Assembly: GCF_947490095.1 (NCBI RefSeq)
Contig: NZ_CANLFS010000022.1
Location: forward strand, 1 to 50,868
Origin: an uncultured Halomonas sp.
GTDB taxonomy: Bacteria; Pseudomonadota; Gammaproteobacteria; Pseudomonadales; Halomonadaceae
Direction: 5' to 3'
Length of the DNA stretch: 50,868 nucleotides
Within the stretch, counting starts at the first letter, position 1; each line of letters begins with the position of its first letter. The notes beneath the pieces are model-generated. The model saw nothing but the letters and a program-made list of their open reading frames with translations, was not told the DNA's origin and made no database searches. Of the stretch, positions 29,751 to 39,511 are shown piece after piece. Made by a program: the position numbers and the translations under genes.

Positions 29751-30395
29751 ATGATGCTGGTCGATGCCCAGTTCTGGTCATTTCTGGTGGCCATCACGCT
29801 GCTTTCGATCACCCCGGGCGTGGACACTCTGCTGGTGATCCGCAATACCTCCCGTGGCGGGGTGCGCGATGGGGCGCTCACGAGCCTGGCGATCTGCTGT
29901 GGGCTCTTCGTGCATGCCGCCGTCTCGGCCCTGGGCATCTCACTGATCCTGCTCCAGTCGGCCTGGGCCTTTGGCGTGCTCAAGCTGGCCGGGGCCGTCT
30001 ATCTGATCTGGCTGGGGTTGCAGGCCCTCCTGGCGGCGCGGCGTGGCCAGGGGCTGCCGGTGGCGGGGATGGGTGGCGCACGTCGTGGTGTGTCTGTCTG
30101 GAGGCCCCTGCGCGAGGGGCTGCTCTCCAACGTGCTCAATCCCAAGACCATCGTCTTCTACATGGCCTTTCTGCCGCAGTTTATCGCCCCGGGTGACCCG
30201 GCCCTGATCAAGTCGCTGTTTCTGGCCGGCGTACACTTCGTGATTGCCAATCTCTGGCAGATCGGGGTGGCGTCCATGGTGGGGGGGGCGGGGCGGCTGC
30301 TGGCCAGCCCCGTCTTCGCACGTGGGCTCAACGGGCTGACCGGCATGGTGCTGATTGTCTTCGGCATCCGGCTGGCGCTGGAGCGCCAGCCCTAG
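29751..30395 (+). CDS. LysE/RhtB family amino-acid exporter
   Basis: Inner-membrane exporter of the LysE/RhtB superfamily, 214 residues with about six helices. The N-terminus carries the family signature ITPGVDTLLVIRNTSRGG, and LLSNVLNPKTIVFYMAFLPQFI contains the conserved NPK motif. The substrate cannot be assigned; relatives export homoserine, threonine, lysine or related metabolites. Two ATGs are adjacent at 29751 and 29754. It overlaps nothing and ends just before repeats shared with convergent slt. Confidence 0.93.
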   Translation: MMLVDAQFWSFLVAITLLSITPGVDTLLVIRNTSRGGVRDGALTSLAICCGLFVHAAVSALGISLILLQSAWAFGVLKLAGAVYLIWLGLQALLAARRGQGLPVAGMGGARRGVSVWRPLREGLLSNVLNPKTIVFYMAFLPQFIAPGDPALIKSLFLAGVHFVIANLWQIGVASMVGGAGRLLASPVFARGLNGLTGMVLIVFGIRLALERQP

Positions 30396-30530
30396 CCCGG
30401 CTGCGCCGGGAGCTGGGCCCGGCTACGCCGGGAGCTTTACGCCATACGCTTTACGCTGTACGCAAAACCCCAGCCGGGCTTTCGCCCGGAGCTATAAGTC
30501 ATAAGCTTTACGCTGTAAGAAAAACCCTTA
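30396..30530. repeat. composite hairpin-heptamer repeat behind the exporter gene
   Basis: Three CCGGGC-type hairpins (30396-30410, 30418-30432, 30474-30489), each followed by AGCT, alternate with runs of heptamers such as GCTTTAC, GCCATAC, GCTGTAC. The second and third hairpins each begin a 55-60 base unit of hairpin, AGCT, heptamers and AAACCC, so the block is an imperfect tandem duplication. The same module, inverted, lies at 4064-4116. Confidence 0.8.
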
Positions 30531-30555
30531 TCGTGAACCTCGGTGGCGATATCCT

Positions 30556-30611
<56 letters not shown>

Positions 30612-30617
30612 GTACGG

Positions 30618-32564
30618 CTATTGCCGTGCCAGCAGTGAGCTATCGTAGCGGGCGGTCTTCTCCGCCTGGGTCAGCATCGAGACGCCTTCGCTGTTGCCGC
30701 CGTTGGCCAGGCTTTCAAAGATGGCGCGGTAGGTCAGTACGGCCTGCACGTAGTGGCGCGTCTCGCGAAAGGGAATGCTTTCGACGAAGAGGTCGAAGGG
30801 GACGGTGGCGCTGCCTCGTAACCAACGGTCCACGCGGCTGGGGCCGGCGTTGTAGGCCGCGGTGGCGGCCAGGCGGTTGCCCCGATAGCGTTCGAGCATG
30901 TCGCGAATATAGGTGCTGCCCAGGCGAATGTTGGTCTGTGGGTCGAGGATCCCGTAGGCCCCCGGGTCGGGGATGCCCAGCTGGCGCGACAGCTGGGTCG
31001 CGGTGGCGGGCATCAACTGCATCAGCCCACGGGCGCCGGCGGGTGACAAGGCCTCGGGGTTGTAGGCGCTCTCGCGTCGAGCGATGCCCATCAACAGGTA
31101 GGGATCGACACCGGTCCGGCGGCCCCACTCCAGGAAGTCGCCACGATAGGCCTCGGGAAAGCGCCATTCGAGGGCGTCCCAGAGCTGACCGACGATGGTG
31201 GTCTGTACCAGCCTGGCATTCCAGCCGCGCCGGTGGGCGTAGTCCCCCAGGGCGCGGGCGTCGCGGGGGCTTGCCCGACGCACCGCCATGTACCATTCGC
31301 TGGCGGCCAGCCCTGGCTCGTTGATGCGCAACAGGGCTTCGGTGCGCCTTACCGCCGGCCAGCGTGAGACCCGCTCGCGGTCGGCGGAGTCGACCGAGTT
31401 GCGCTCCATATTGAGCGAGTAGTCGCGGCCGAGTCGGTCGGCGGCGGCGAAGCCGTAGAAGCTGCGCTCGGTGGCGGCGGCGGCATAGGCGCGCTCGGCG
31501 GCGTCCGCGTCGCCGAGCCGCTCCAGGGCCCGGGCCTGCCAATACTGCCAGCGCTCGTCACGACGGTTTTCGTCCGGCAGGCGCTGGATCCAGTCGAGTA
31601 CGCCACGCCAGTCGCGATCGGCCAGGGCCGTGCGCACCCGAAGCTCGAGCAGGTCGGGGTCGGCCAGCTGGGGAAGGGTGGCATCGACCCAGTCGCGATG
31701 ACCGTACACGTCGCGCACCAGCGAATAGAAGATCAGGTCATGCTCGATCGCCCGACGGTGCTCGGCGGCAATGTTCAGCTGCGGTGCGATGCGGCGCCAC
31801 GCCCTCAGGGCCTGCTCGGTGTCGGCGCGCACATGGCCGTGCATGGCGGCCGCGAAGAAGGGGCCACTGCCGCGGCATTCGGGGCCAATGCAGGGAGAGA
31901 CCCGGGTGATGGCGGTGTCGTCAGCCTGTACGCGTGCCATGGCCTGCCGAGCCGTTTGCCAGCGAGAGCCCAGCAGGCCCCCCAGATATGTTGCCAGGCC
32001 GTTTTCACCGGCCTGCCAGGCGAGCATCTGGCGCTCCCAGATCCGTTGTTCGTCGATGGCGCCACGGGCGCGCAGGGTGTTGAAGAGGCTGTCGCAGGCC
32101 TCGGGCTGGGAGTGGCCGACCCGCCATAGCCGGCGGCCTCCCTCGGCGGCCATGGCGGGGTCCCGGTCGAGCAGGGCGGTGTAGTAATGACAGCGCCGTG
32201 CGGTGCCCTCGGGCTCCCCGTCGGCGACCTCCAGGAGGTCGGCATGGCGCCCGGCGTCGCCATAGCGGTCGATGGCCTGGCCGCGCATCCAGCCGGCGAG
32301 GGGAGCGTCGGCGTAACGCTCGATAAAGTTCAAGACGCTGCGGGGCTCGGCATCCGGCAGACGGTTGCGCAGGCGATGATAGGCCACGTAGCCGGCCAGC
32401 TCGTGCCCGGCGATGGCGGCCTCATCGATCTTGTGCCAGTCGCCGGCTCGAGCGGCATGCAAGGCGTCGCGCATGCTGCGATCATCGGCCTGGCCCAGGA
32501 GGGGCAGGCAGCACAGGGTGGCGGTGGCGAGAGCACGCCAGGGCACGGGGAAACGCAGCGACAT
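30618..32564 (-). CDS. slt: Soluble lytic murein transglycosylase Slt
   Basis: Periplasmic exolytic transglycosylase that cleaves peptidoglycan to 1,6-anhydromuropeptides. A signal peptide (about 1-27, ending near GQADD) precedes a long alpha-superhelical U/L domain (about 30-460), then the catalytic SLT domain with Glu498 in RRESAYNPEALSPAGARG and the MQLMPATA block. The 648 residues match E. coli Slt70 (645 with signal). The ATG at 32564 has GGAGG seven bases upstream; the frame continues 13 codons further, but without a ribosome site. The stop is next to the heptamer array. Confidence 0.96.
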   Translation of the reverse strand: MSLRFPVPWRALATATLCCLPLLGQADDRSMRDALHAARAGDWHKIDEAAIAGHELAGYVAYHRLRNRLPDAEPRSVLNFIERYADAPLAGWMRGQAIDRYGDAGRHADLLEVADGEPEGTARRCHYYTALLDRDPAMAAEGGRRLWRVGHSQPEACDSLFNTLRARGAIDEQRIWERQMLAWQAGENGLATYLGGLLGSRWQTARQAMARVQADDTAITRVSPCIGPECRGSGPFFAAAMHGHVRADTEQALRAWRRIAPQLNIAAEHRRAIEHDLIFYSLVRDVYGHRDWVDATLPQLADPDLLELRVRTALADRDWRGVLDWIQRLPDENRRDERWQYWQARALERLGDADAAERAYAAAATERSFYGFAAADRLGRDYSLNMERNSVDSADRERVSRWPAVRRTEALLRINEPGLAASEWYMAVRRASPRDARALGDYAHRRGWNARLVQTTIVGQLWDALEWRFPEAYRGDFLEWGRRTGVDPYLLMGIARRESAYNPEALSPAGARGLMQLMPATATQLSRQLGIPDPGAYGILDPQTNIRLGSTYIRDMLERYRGNRLAATAAYNAGPSRVDRWLRGSATVPFDLFVESIPFRETRHYVQAVLTYRAIFESLANGGNSEGVSMLTQAEKTARYDSSLLARQ

Positions 32565-32727
32565 AGGAACCCTCCAGCGTCGGTTCTCGTGTAAAACGAC
32601 CATCGTCGTCGATGGATAGTGGCGGGATAGTGTCGCCTGTTCATGACCGCAGCGTCCATGCTGTTGTCATGCCCGTGAATCGCTTATCGTGACATTCTGT
32701 TCGTTGAGGTCGGCAAGGAGGATGCCC

Positions 32728-33072
32728 ATGGCAGGCAAGGGCGACAAGTTGAAGACGCGGCTACGCGGGCGTTCCCGAATGATTGGCCAGATCACCCGGG
32801 CCCTGCGGCTGTTTGTACCGATGCTGGGGGATGTGTGGCGTGGCCGCTTTCGCCCGGTGCCCTGGACGGCCATCCTGTGGATGCTCGCCGCGCTGGTCTA
32901 TCTGGTCTCGCCCCTGGATCTGATTCCGGATTTTCTGGTGCTGGTGGGCGTGCTGGATGACGCGGTCATCGTCGGCTGGCTGTTGACCCGGGTGGATACT
33001 GCCCTGGGGCCCTATCGCGCCTGGCGGGAAGCGAGCGTTGATGCCGACAAGGATCATGCCGGTGATTTCTGA
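32728..33072 (+). CDS. DUF1232 (YkvA-like) membrane protein
   Basis: A 114-residue protein with a basic N-terminus (KGDKLKTRLRGRSR) and a DUF1232 core. The family motif SPLDLIPDFLVLVGVLDD follows a hydrophobic helix (ILWMLAALVYLV), with a second membrane segment (VIVGWLLTRV) after it. Function is unknown; members are small inner-membrane proteins. AAGGAGG is six bases before ATG 32728, favouring it over ATG 32722. It is divergent from slt; the 163-bp region between them shows no clear motif. Confidence 0.9.
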   Translation: MAGKGDKLKTRLRGRSRMIGQITRALRLFVPMLGDVWRGRFRPVPWTAILWMLAALVYLVSPLDLIPDFLVLVGVLDDAVIVGWLLTRVDTALGPYRAWREASVDADKDHAGDF

Positions 33073-33125
33073 TACGGTCGTTTGATTGTCGGATATTCAC
33101 AACAACATCCCTAGCGAGGCGCCCC

Positions 33126-33620
33126 ATGCACGCCGATTCCCATTCCGCCGCCGTCTGGCGGCGAGCCTTGACGCGTTTCGTCAATGTGATACCCCATACG
33201 CGTGAGCTGGGGCTGGAGGTGCTCGAGGCCTCGCCGCGCCTCGCCCGCCTGCGCCTGCCCTGGCACGATGACCTGTTGGGTGACAGCGAACGCGGGCTGG
33301 TCCACGGCGGGGTCTTGACCATGTTGCTGGACACCGCCTGCGGTTCGGCGGTCCTGCCGGCGCTACCGGCGCCGGAGATCTGCCCGACCCTGGATTTGCG
33401 CGTTGATCATTTTCGCCCGGCGGTCGCCGGCCGTGACCTGCAGGTGGAGGCGCGTGCCGTGCGGGTCACCGCCTCGGTGGTGTTCACCGAGGGGCGGGTC
33501 TGGCAGTCGGCCGACGGCGATGTGGCCCGCGCCGTCGGCAGTTTTGTGCGGCTGGGAGCGCATAATACCCCGCCGGAATTTGCCGAGGCGCTATTCGCCG
33601 AGGAGGATGACCATGCCTGA
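33126..33620 (+). CDS. PaaI-family hotdog thioesterase, first copy
   Basis: Acyl-CoA thioesterase-like hotdog protein of 164 residues. The PaaI/4HBT signature GLVHGGVLTMLLDTACG (about 58-74) includes the HGG turn and the central helix. The strand DLRVDHFRPAVAGRDL and the VVFTEGRVW region complete the fold. The substrate cannot be told. Its last eight bases overlap the next gene, also a hotdog protein, which suggests a coupled pair that may form a heteromer or act on related acyl-CoAs. Confidence 0.9.
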   Translation: MHADSHSAAVWRRALTRFVNVIPHTRELGLEVLEASPRLARLRLPWHDDLLGDSERGLVHGGVLTMLLDTACGSAVLPALPAPEICPTLDLRVDHFRPAVAGRDLQVEARAVRVTASVVFTEGRVWQSADGDVARAVGSFVRLGAHNTPPEFAEALFAEEDDHA

Positions 33621-34083
33621 AGGCATTCATGGAGTGGAGCGGCTGTCGGGACCTCGCCACGCCGGCGACCTGTCGGCGTGGCTGGCGCTGATGCCCTATG
33701 CCCGACGCATTGGCGTCTCGGCGCTTCCTGACCCCGAGGGCGAAGGCCTGCTGTTTCGCCTCGACCCTCGCCCGGGCAATGTCGGCAATATCATGCTGCC
33801 GGCGCTGCATGGCGGGGTGGTGGCGGCCTTCATGGAGACGGCGGCGACGCTTGAGTTGATGCTCGCCATCCGCGAGCCGCGTCTGCCGAAGGTTGTCGAT
33901 ATTTCCGTCGACTATCTGCGCACCGCCCGCCTGGTGCCGACCCATGCCCGCTGCTCGCTGCTGCGCGAGGGGCGCCGTTTGGCCAACGTCACGGTCAGTG
34001 CCTGGCAGAAGGAGGAAACCGCGCCGGTGGCCACCGCCAGGCTGCATTTCGTGCTGAAAGACCCCGACAGCGGTCGGGCGTGA
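33613..34083 (+). CDS. PaaI-family hotdog thioesterase, second copy
   Basis: A 156-residue hotdog protein, ATG 33613 with AGGAGG in the end of the preceding gene. The signature is LPALHGGVVAAFMETAATLEL, where Glu stands in place of the Asp of the first copy, a known catalytic position in this family. VDISVDYLRTARLVPTHARCSLL follows. The two proteins share fold and pattern but little direct identity, so they diverged long ago. htpG follows after its own promoter and is a separate unit. Confidence 0.9.
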   Translation: MPEGIHGVERLSGPRHAGDLSAWLALMPYARRIGVSALPDPEGEGLLFRLDPRPGNVGNIMLPALHGGVVAAFMETAATLELMLAIREPRLPKVVDISVDYLRTARLVPTHARCSLLREGRRLANVTVSAWQKEETAPVATARLHFVLKDPDSGRA

Positions 34084-34095
34084 GTCACCTCGGGG

Positions 34096-34123
34096 CTTGA
34101 AAAGCCGCGCGGCAACCCCATAT
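34096..34123 (+). promoter_or_regulatory. sigma-32 heat-shock promoter of htpG
   Basis: CTTGAAA (34096-34102) and CCCCATAT (34116-34123) with a 13-base spacer match the sigma-32 consensus at every defined position. The promoter begins 13 bases after the second thioesterase stop and 93 bases before the htpG start. Confidence 0.92.
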
Positions 34124-34188
34124 CGACTGCCAGTCCCGAGTCGGTGGTCCACCACCGTCGTCATGTCGAAAGGAGGGGTTCACGCCAC

Positions 34189-36096
34189 ATGACTACTGCC
34201 ACGCAACATGAAGAGACCCTTGGCTTCCAGACCGAGGTGAAGCAGCTCCTGCACCTGATGATTCACTCCCTGTACTCCAACCGGGAGATCTTCCTGCGCG
34301 AGCTGATTTCCAATGCCGCCGACGCCTGCGACAAGCTGCGCTATGCGGCCCTGGACAACGACACGCTCTACGAGGGTGACAGCGAGCTGCGCATCGAGAT
34401 CGAACATAATGCCGAGGCGGGTACCGTGACGGTGCGTGATAACGGCATCGGCATGAGCCGTGATGAGGTGATCGAGAACCTCGGCACCATCGCCCGCAGC
34501 GGCACCGCCGAGTTCCTCAAGCAGCTTTCCGGCGAGCAGCAGAAGGACGCCCGTTTGATCGGCCAGTTTGGCGTCGGCTTCTACTCCGGCTTTATCGTCG
34601 CCGATGAGGTCACGGTGCGCACCCGCAAAGCGGGCGCCGAACGGGGTGAAGGCGTCGAGTGGCGCTCCCGGGGCGAGGGCGAGTTCACCGTGTCCGACGC
34701 CGAGTGTGCGGCTCACGGCACCGAGATCGTGCTGCACCTCAAGGAAGACGCCCGGGAGTTTGCCGACGATTTCCGCCTGCAGGGCCTGGTGCGCAAGTAC
34801 TCGGATCATATCGAGGTGCCGGTACGCATGCCCCGGGTCGAGAAGGCCCGCGACGAGGAAGACAACGAGATCGAGGGTAGCGAGACCGTTACCTGGGAGA
34901 CCGTCAACGAGGCCACCGCCCTGTGGGTGCGGCCCAAGAGCGAGCTCACCGACGATGACTACCAGGCGTTCTACAAGCACGTCGCTCACGATTACAGCGA
35001 CCCGCTGACCTGGAGTCACAACAAGGTCGAGGGCAAGCTCGAGTACACCAGCCTGCTCTATGTGCCGGGGCGCGCGCCCTTCGACCTCTACGAGCGCGAT
35101 GGCGCCCGTGGCGTGAAGCTCTACGTTCAGCGCGTCTTCATCATGGACGACGCCGAGCAGTTCCTGCCGCTCTACCTGCGCTTCATCAAGGGGGTGCTGG
35201 ATACCCGCGACCTGTCCCTCAACGTGTCCCGTGAGCTGCTACAGCAGGATCCCCAGGTCGAGAAGATCAAGAGCGCCCTGACCAAGCGTTCCCTGGACAT
35301 GCTCAAGAAGCTGGCCAAGGATCCCGAGGCCTACCAGACCTTCTGGAACACCTTCGGCAGCGTGCTCAAGGAAGGCCCGGCGGAAGATCATGGCAATCGC
35401 GAGAAGATCGCCGGCCTGCTGCGCTTCTCCACCACCCACACCGACAGTACCACTCAGGACCAGTCCCTCGCCGACTATGTGAGTCGCATGCAGGAGGGGC
35501 AGAAGAAGATCTACTATATCGTCGCCGACGGCTTCAACGCGGCCAAGTCCAGCCCGCACCTGGAGATCTTCCGCAAGAAGGGCGTCGAGGTCCTGCTGCT
35601 CCACGACCGCATCGACGAATGGCTGATGAGCCATCTCCATGAGTACGACGGCACGTCCTTCGTCGACGTGGCCAAGGGCGAGCTCGACCTCGGCGAGATC
35701 GAGGACGAGGAGGAGAAGCAGGCCCAGGAGGAAACCGCCAAGGCCAAGGAGGATTTGGTCAAGCGGGTCAAGGAGGCGCTGGGCGAGACCGTCCAGGAGG
35801 TCAAGGTGACCCACCGGTTGACCGATTCACCGGCCTGTGTGGTGCTGCCCGAGCACGAAATGGGGTTCCAGATGCGGCGCATCATGGAAGCCGCCGGTCA
35901 GGCCATGCCGGAGGTCAAGCCGATCCTCGAGCTGAATCCCGAGCATGCGCTGGTGGCGCGCCTCGAGAGCGCGGAGGGTGAGGTCTTCAGCGACCTGACC
36001 CATATCCTGCTCGACCAGGCGATCATCGCCGAGGGGGGGCATCTCGACGACCCTGCCGCTTACGTAAAGCGCCTTAACGCCGTGTTGAGTGCCTGA
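34189..36096 (+). CDS. htpG: Molecular chaperone HtpG (Hsp90)
   Basis: Bacterial Hsp90, a dimeric ATP-driven chaperone. The N-terminal GHKL ATPase shows E38 and N42 in [22 protein letters not shown] at 84-89 and [11 protein letters not shown]. The middle domain contains the catalytic-loop region [10 protein letters not shown], and the C-terminal dimerisation domain begins after an acidic linker ([16 protein letters not shown]). The 635 residues compare with 624 in E. coli. AAAGGAGG precedes ATG 34189. A near-perfect heat-shock promoter upstream indicates sigma-32 control. Confidence 0.99.
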   Translation: MTTATQHEETLGFQTEVKQLLHLMIHSLYSNREIFLRELISNAADACDKLRYAALDNDTLYEGDSELRIEIEHNAEAGTVTVRDNGIGMSRDEVIENLGTIARSGTAEFLKQLSGEQQKDARLIGQFGVGFYSGFIVADEVTVRTRKAGAERGEGVEWRSRGEGEFTVSDAECAAHGTEIVLHLKEDAREFADDFRLQGLVRKYSDHIEVPVRMPRVEKARDEEDNEIEGSETVTWETVNEATALWVRPKSELTDDDYQAFYKHVAHDYSDPLTWSHNKVEGKLEYTSLLYVPGRAPFDLYERDGARGVKLYVQRVFIMDDAEQFLPLYLRFIKGVLDTRDLSLNVSRELLQQDPQVEKIKSALTKRSLDMLKKLAKDPEAYQTFWNTFGSVLKEGPAEDHGNREKIAGLLRFSTTHTDSTTQDQSLADYVSRMQEGQKKIYYIVADGFNAAKSSPHLEIFRKKGVEVLLLHDRIDEWLMSHLHEYDGTSFVDVAKGELDLGEIEDEEEKQAQEETAKAKEDLVKRVKEALGETVQEVKVTHRLTDSPACVVLPEHEMGFQMRRIMEAAGQAMPEVKPILELNPEHALVARLESAEGEVFSDLTHILLDQAIIAEGGHLDDPAAYVKRLNAVLSA

Positions 36097-36147
36097 TTCT
36101 CCGATAGGTTCGGTCTCCACCTATCTCTCTCCATCCATCTACCTTCA

Positions 36148-36177
36148 CCAACAGGCCGCCTCCGGGCGGCCTGTTGG
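36148..36177. terminator. terminator behind htpG
   Basis: CCAACAGGCCGCC (36148-36160) and GGCGGCCTGTTGG (36165-36177) form a perfect 13-bp stem with a TCCG loop. The T tract is weak (CGTCTGG follows), but stem strength and position behind htpG support a terminator. Confidence 0.75.
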
Positions 36178-36281
36178 CGTCTGGCACTTGCCTTTTTGCC
36201 GATTTGCGTTCAGCGTTATCCGGCTCCGGCTTTCAGTTCGGCGATGCTGCATATTCTGACCCTCGATCGTTCACACGACGG

Positions 36282-36310
36282 TTGTGCAATGCGGCATTGT
36301 CAGGTATGAA
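36282..36310 (+). promoter_or_regulatory. possible pntAB promoter
   Basis: TTGTGC (36282-36287), a 17-base spacer and TATGAA (36305-36310), about 50 bases before the GTG start of pntA. Each hexamer matches three or four consensus positions. Confidence 0.4.
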
Positions 36311-36360
36311 TAAAAAGACTAACCCATGCACAAATTCGATAACTAAGCGGGAGATCCAAC

Positions 36361-37932
36361 GTGAAGATTGGTGCACCCAGGGAGCTCGCCAAGGGCGAGG
36401 CGCGCGTCGCGCTGACCCCTGACAGCGCGACATTCATTCAGAAGCTTGGACACGAGTGCCTGATCGAGACCGGCGCCGGCGTGGCCGCCGGCTTCGATGA
36501 CGAGGCCTATCGCAGCGCCGGCGTCACCGTCGTCGACGGCGCCGATGCGCTCTGGAACGAAGCCGAGGTAGTGATCAAGGTCCGCGAGCCCGAGGACGCG
36601 GAGGCCGAGCGCCTGCGCGAAGGGCAGACCCTGATCAGCTTCTTCTGGCCGGCCCAGAGCGAGGCGTTGCTCGAGAAGTGTCGTGCCCAGGGCGCCACCG
36701 TGGTGGCCATGGACATGGTGCCGCGTATCTCGCGGGCCCAGAAGATGGATGCCCTGTCATCCATGGCCAATATCGCCGGCTATCGCGCGGTGATCGAGGC
36801 GGGCAACAACTTCGGACGCTTCTTCACCGGCCAGGTGACGGCCGCCGGCAAGGTACCGCCGGCCAAGGTGATGGTGATCGGTGCCGGCGTGGCGGGTCTT
36901 GCCGCCATCGGTACCGCTACCAGCCTGGGTGCCGTGGTGCGGGCCTTCGATGTGCGCCCCGAAGTGGCCGAGCAGATCGAGTCCATGGGCGCCGAGTTCC
37001 TGTTCCTCGACTTCGACGAGAGCCAGGACGGTTCCGAGACGGGTGGCTATGCGGCCCCCTCCAGCCCCGAGTTCCGTGAGAAGCAGCTCGAGTGCTTCCG
37101 CGAACAGGCCCCGGATATCGATATCGTCATCACCACGGCGTTGATCCCCGGCAGGCCGGCACCCAAGCTGTGGCTGGAGGATATGGTCCAGGCCATGAAG
37201 CCGGGCTCGGTGGTTATCGACCTGGCCGCGGAGAAGGGGGGCAACTGTGACCTGACCGTGGCCGACGAGCGCGTGGTGAGCGACAACGGCGTGGTGGTGG
37301 TCGGCTATACCGACTTCCCGTCGCGCATGGCGACCCAGTCATCGCTGCTTTACGCCAACAACATTCGCCATATGCTGACCGACCTGACCCCCGAGAAGGA
37401 TGGTCAGATCAACCACGATATGGAGGATGACGTCATCCGTGGTGCCACGGTGACCCATGCCGGCGAGGTCACCTTCCCGCCGCCGCCGCCCAAGGTCAAG
37501 GCGATTGCCGCGGCCAAGCCCAAGCCCAAGGAGAAGGAGCCGACGCCGGAAGAGAAGAAGGCCGCCGAGCTGGCGACCTTCAAGGCCCAGACCAAGCGTC
37601 AGGTCACCCTGCTCGGGGTGGGGGGCGCGCTGATGCTGCTGCTCGGTCAGGTGGCACCGGCCTCCTTCATGCAGCACTTCATCGTCTTCGCGCTGGCCTG
37701 CTTCGTCGGCTTCCAGGTGATCTGGGGCGTCAGCCACTCGCTGCATACGCCGCTGATGGCGGTGACCAATGCCATCTCCGGGATCATCATCCTGGGGGCA
37801 GTCCTGCAGATCGGTTCGGGCAGCGGGTTGGTAACGCTGATGGCGGCCATCTCGGTGCTGGTGGCGACTATCAATATCGTGGGTGGCTTCCTGGTGACAC
37901 GCCGGATGCTGGCCATGTTCCAGAAATCGTGA
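36361..37932 (+). CDS. pntA: Proton-translocating transhydrogenase alpha subunit
   Basis: Alpha subunit of the NAD(P) transhydrogenase, which uses the proton gradient to make NADPH from NADH. The NAD(H)-binding domain I spans about 1-375, with the nucleotide motif GAGVAG at 174-179 and [23 protein letters not shown] Pro/Lys-rich linker (about 378-405) leads to membrane helices (about 415-515). It is one chain of 523 residues, as in E. coli (510), not the split PntAA/PntAB type. The start is GTG 36361 with GGAG upstream (MKIGAPREL matches E. coli MRIGIPRE). Confidence 0.98.
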   Translation: MKIGAPRELAKGEARVALTPDSATFIQKLGHECLIETGAGVAAGFDDEAYRSAGVTVVDGADALWNEAEVVIKVREPEDAEAERLREGQTLISFFWPAQSEALLEKCRAQGATVVAMDMVPRISRAQKMDALSSMANIAGYRAVIEAGNNFGRFFTGQVTAAGKVPPAKVMVIGAGVAGLAAIGTATSLGAVVRAFDVRPEVAEQIESMGAEFLFLDFDESQDGSETGGYAAPSSPEFREKQLECFREQAPDIDIVITTALIPGRPAPKLWLEDMVQAMKPGSVVIDLAAEKGGNCDLTVADERVVSDNGVVVVGYTDFPSRMATQSSLLYANNIRHMLTDLTPEKDGQINHDMEDDVIRGATVTHAGEVTFPPPPPKVKAIAAAKPKPKEKEPTPEEKKAAELATFKAQTKRQVTLLGVGGALMLLLGQVAPASFMQHFIVFALACFVGFQVIWGVSHSLHTPLMAVTNAISGIIILGAVLQIGSGSGLVTLMAAISVLVATINIVGGFLVTRRMLAMFQKS

Positions 37933-37948
37933 ACCGCGGAGACAACCC

Positions 37949-39391
37949 ATGCTGAGTCAAGGATTCGTGTCTGCCGCGGCGATCGCGGCGAGTGTACTGT
38001 TCATCCTCTCCCTGGGGGGGTTGAGCAATCAGGAGAAGGCCAAGCGGGCGGTGTGGTACGGCATCGTCGGCATGGCCGTGGGGGTATTCTTTACCGCCTT
38101 GGGGCCGGGTATCGGCGCCTACACCTGGATGATCCCGATGATGGTCATCGGCGCCGGTATCGGCGTCTATGTGGCCAAGAAGGTCGACATGACCGAGATG
38201 CCGCAGCTGGTAGCGGCATTGCATAGCTTCGTCGGCCTGGCCGCGGTGTTTGTCGGCTGGAGTGCCGACCTGGAGCGCCGTCGCGTGCTGGCGGCGCGGG
38301 CCCTCGAGGCGGGCACCGACCAGTTCTCGGCCTTCGCCGGCCTGGTGGCCACCAAGGCGCCGGACGAGCTGATGTTCCTGCAGGTCGAGGTCGTGCTGGG
38401 CGTGTTCATCGGTGCGGTGACCTTTACCGGGTCGATCATCGCCTTCGGCAAGCTGGCCGGCAAGATCGACGGCAAGCCCCGCCAGCTGCCCGGTGGACAC
38501 ATGCTCAATGCCGGCGCCGCGGCGCTGTCGCTGCTGCTCGCCATTCTCTACCTCGGCGGTGCGGGCTTCTGGACGCTGCTGTTGATTGCCGCCCTGGCGT
38601 TCTTCATCGGCTACCACCTGATCATGGGCATCGGCGGCGCCGATATGCCGGTGGTGGTCTCGATGCTCAACAGCTACTCCGGCTGGGCCGCGGCCGCCAT
38701 CGGCTTCACGCTCTCCAACGATCTGCTGATCGTCACCGGGGCCCTGGTCGGCTCTTCGGGTGCCATCCTCTCGTACATCATGTGCAAGGCGATGAACCGC
38801 AACTTCCTCAACGTCATCCTCGGCGGCTTCGGTGGTACTCAGGGGCCGGCGGCGGAGATCGAGGGCGAGCAGGTGGCCATCGATGCGGGCGGCGTGGCCA
38901 GCGCCCTCAACGATGCCGACAGCGTGATTATCGTGCCGGGCTACGGCATGGCGGTCGCCCAGGCCCAGAACGCGGTCAGCGAGCTGACCCGCAAGCTGCG
39001 CGCCTCGGGCAAGACGGTGCGCTTCGGCATCCACCCGGTGGCGGGGCGTTTGCCCGGGCACATGAACGTGCTGCTGGCCGAGGCCAAGGTGCCCTACGAC
39101 ATCGTGCTGGAGATGGACGAGATCAATGATGACTTCCCCTCCACCGACGTGGTGATCGTCATCGGCTCCAACGATATCGTCAACCCGGCCGCCGAAGAGG
39201 ATCCCAACAGCCCCATCGCCGGCATGCCGGTGTTGAAGGTCTGGGAGGCCAAGCAGGTGTTCGTCAGCAAGCGCGGCCAGGGCACCGGCTATTCCGGCAT
39301 CGAGAACCCGCTGTTCTTCAAGGAGAACACCCGGATGTTCTACGGTGATGCCCGCAAGAGCATCGACGACCTGCTGCCGCTGGTCGACTGA
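37949..39391 (+). CDS. pntB: Proton-translocating transhydrogenase beta subunit
   Basis: Beta subunit of the same enzyme: an N-terminal membrane domain of about nine helices (1-260) that completes the proton channel, and a C-terminal NADP(H)-binding domain III (about 300-480) with [15 protein letters not shown] and the [18 protein letters not shown] block. Its 480 residues compare with 462 in E. coli. It starts 16 bases after pntA with CGGAGA upstream, so the subunits are cotranscribed; a terminator closes the operon. Confidence 0.98.
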   Translation: MLSQGFVSAAAIAASVLFILSLGGLSNQEKAKRAVWYGIVGMAVGVFFTALGPGIGAYTWMIPMMVIGAGIGVYVAKKVDMTEMPQLVAALHSFVGLAAVFVGWSADLERRRVLAARALEAGTDQFSAFAGLVATKAPDELMFLQVEVVLGVFIGAVTFTGSIIAFGKLAGKIDGKPRQLPGGHMLNAGAAALSLLLAILYLGGAGFWTLLLIAALAFFIGYHLIMGIGGADMPVVVSMLNSYSGWAAAAIGFTLSNDLLIVTGALVGSSGAILSYIMCKAMNRNFLNVILGGFGGTQGPAAEIEGEQVAIDAGGVASALNDADSVIIVPGYGMAVAQAQNAVSELTRKLRASGKTVRFGIHPVAGRLPGHMNVLLAEAKVPYDIVLEMDEINDDFPSTDVVIVIGSNDIVNPAAEEDPNSPIAGMPVLKVWEAKQVFVSKRGQGTGYSGIENPLFFKENTRMFYGDARKSIDDLLPLVD

Positions 39392-39430
39392 CGCTCTTCG
39401 ATCACGGCCCCGCCTGGGGCCGTATGCCGG

Positions 39431-39465
39431 GACGCCCGGGCCGATCACGGTCCGGGCGTCTTTTT
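39431..39465 (+). terminator. terminator behind pntAB
   Basis: GACGCCCGG (39431-39439) pairs with CCGGGCGTC (39452-39460), followed by TTTTT (39461-39465). It is a classical intrinsic terminator. A smaller GGCCCCGCCTGGGGCC hairpin precedes it at 39405-39420. A TACAAT hexamer just downstream (39469-39474) may be the gpsA -10 box. Confidence 0.9.
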
Positions 39466-39511
39466 CGTTACAATCCCTTCCTACATTCATTCATCGCCTT
39501 CGGGGTTTATC

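Noticed and set aside
37871..39490. Minus-strand open frame of about 539 codons opposite pntB
   Set aside because: Antisense shadow; translation has no membrane or domain pattern while pntB aligns end to end.
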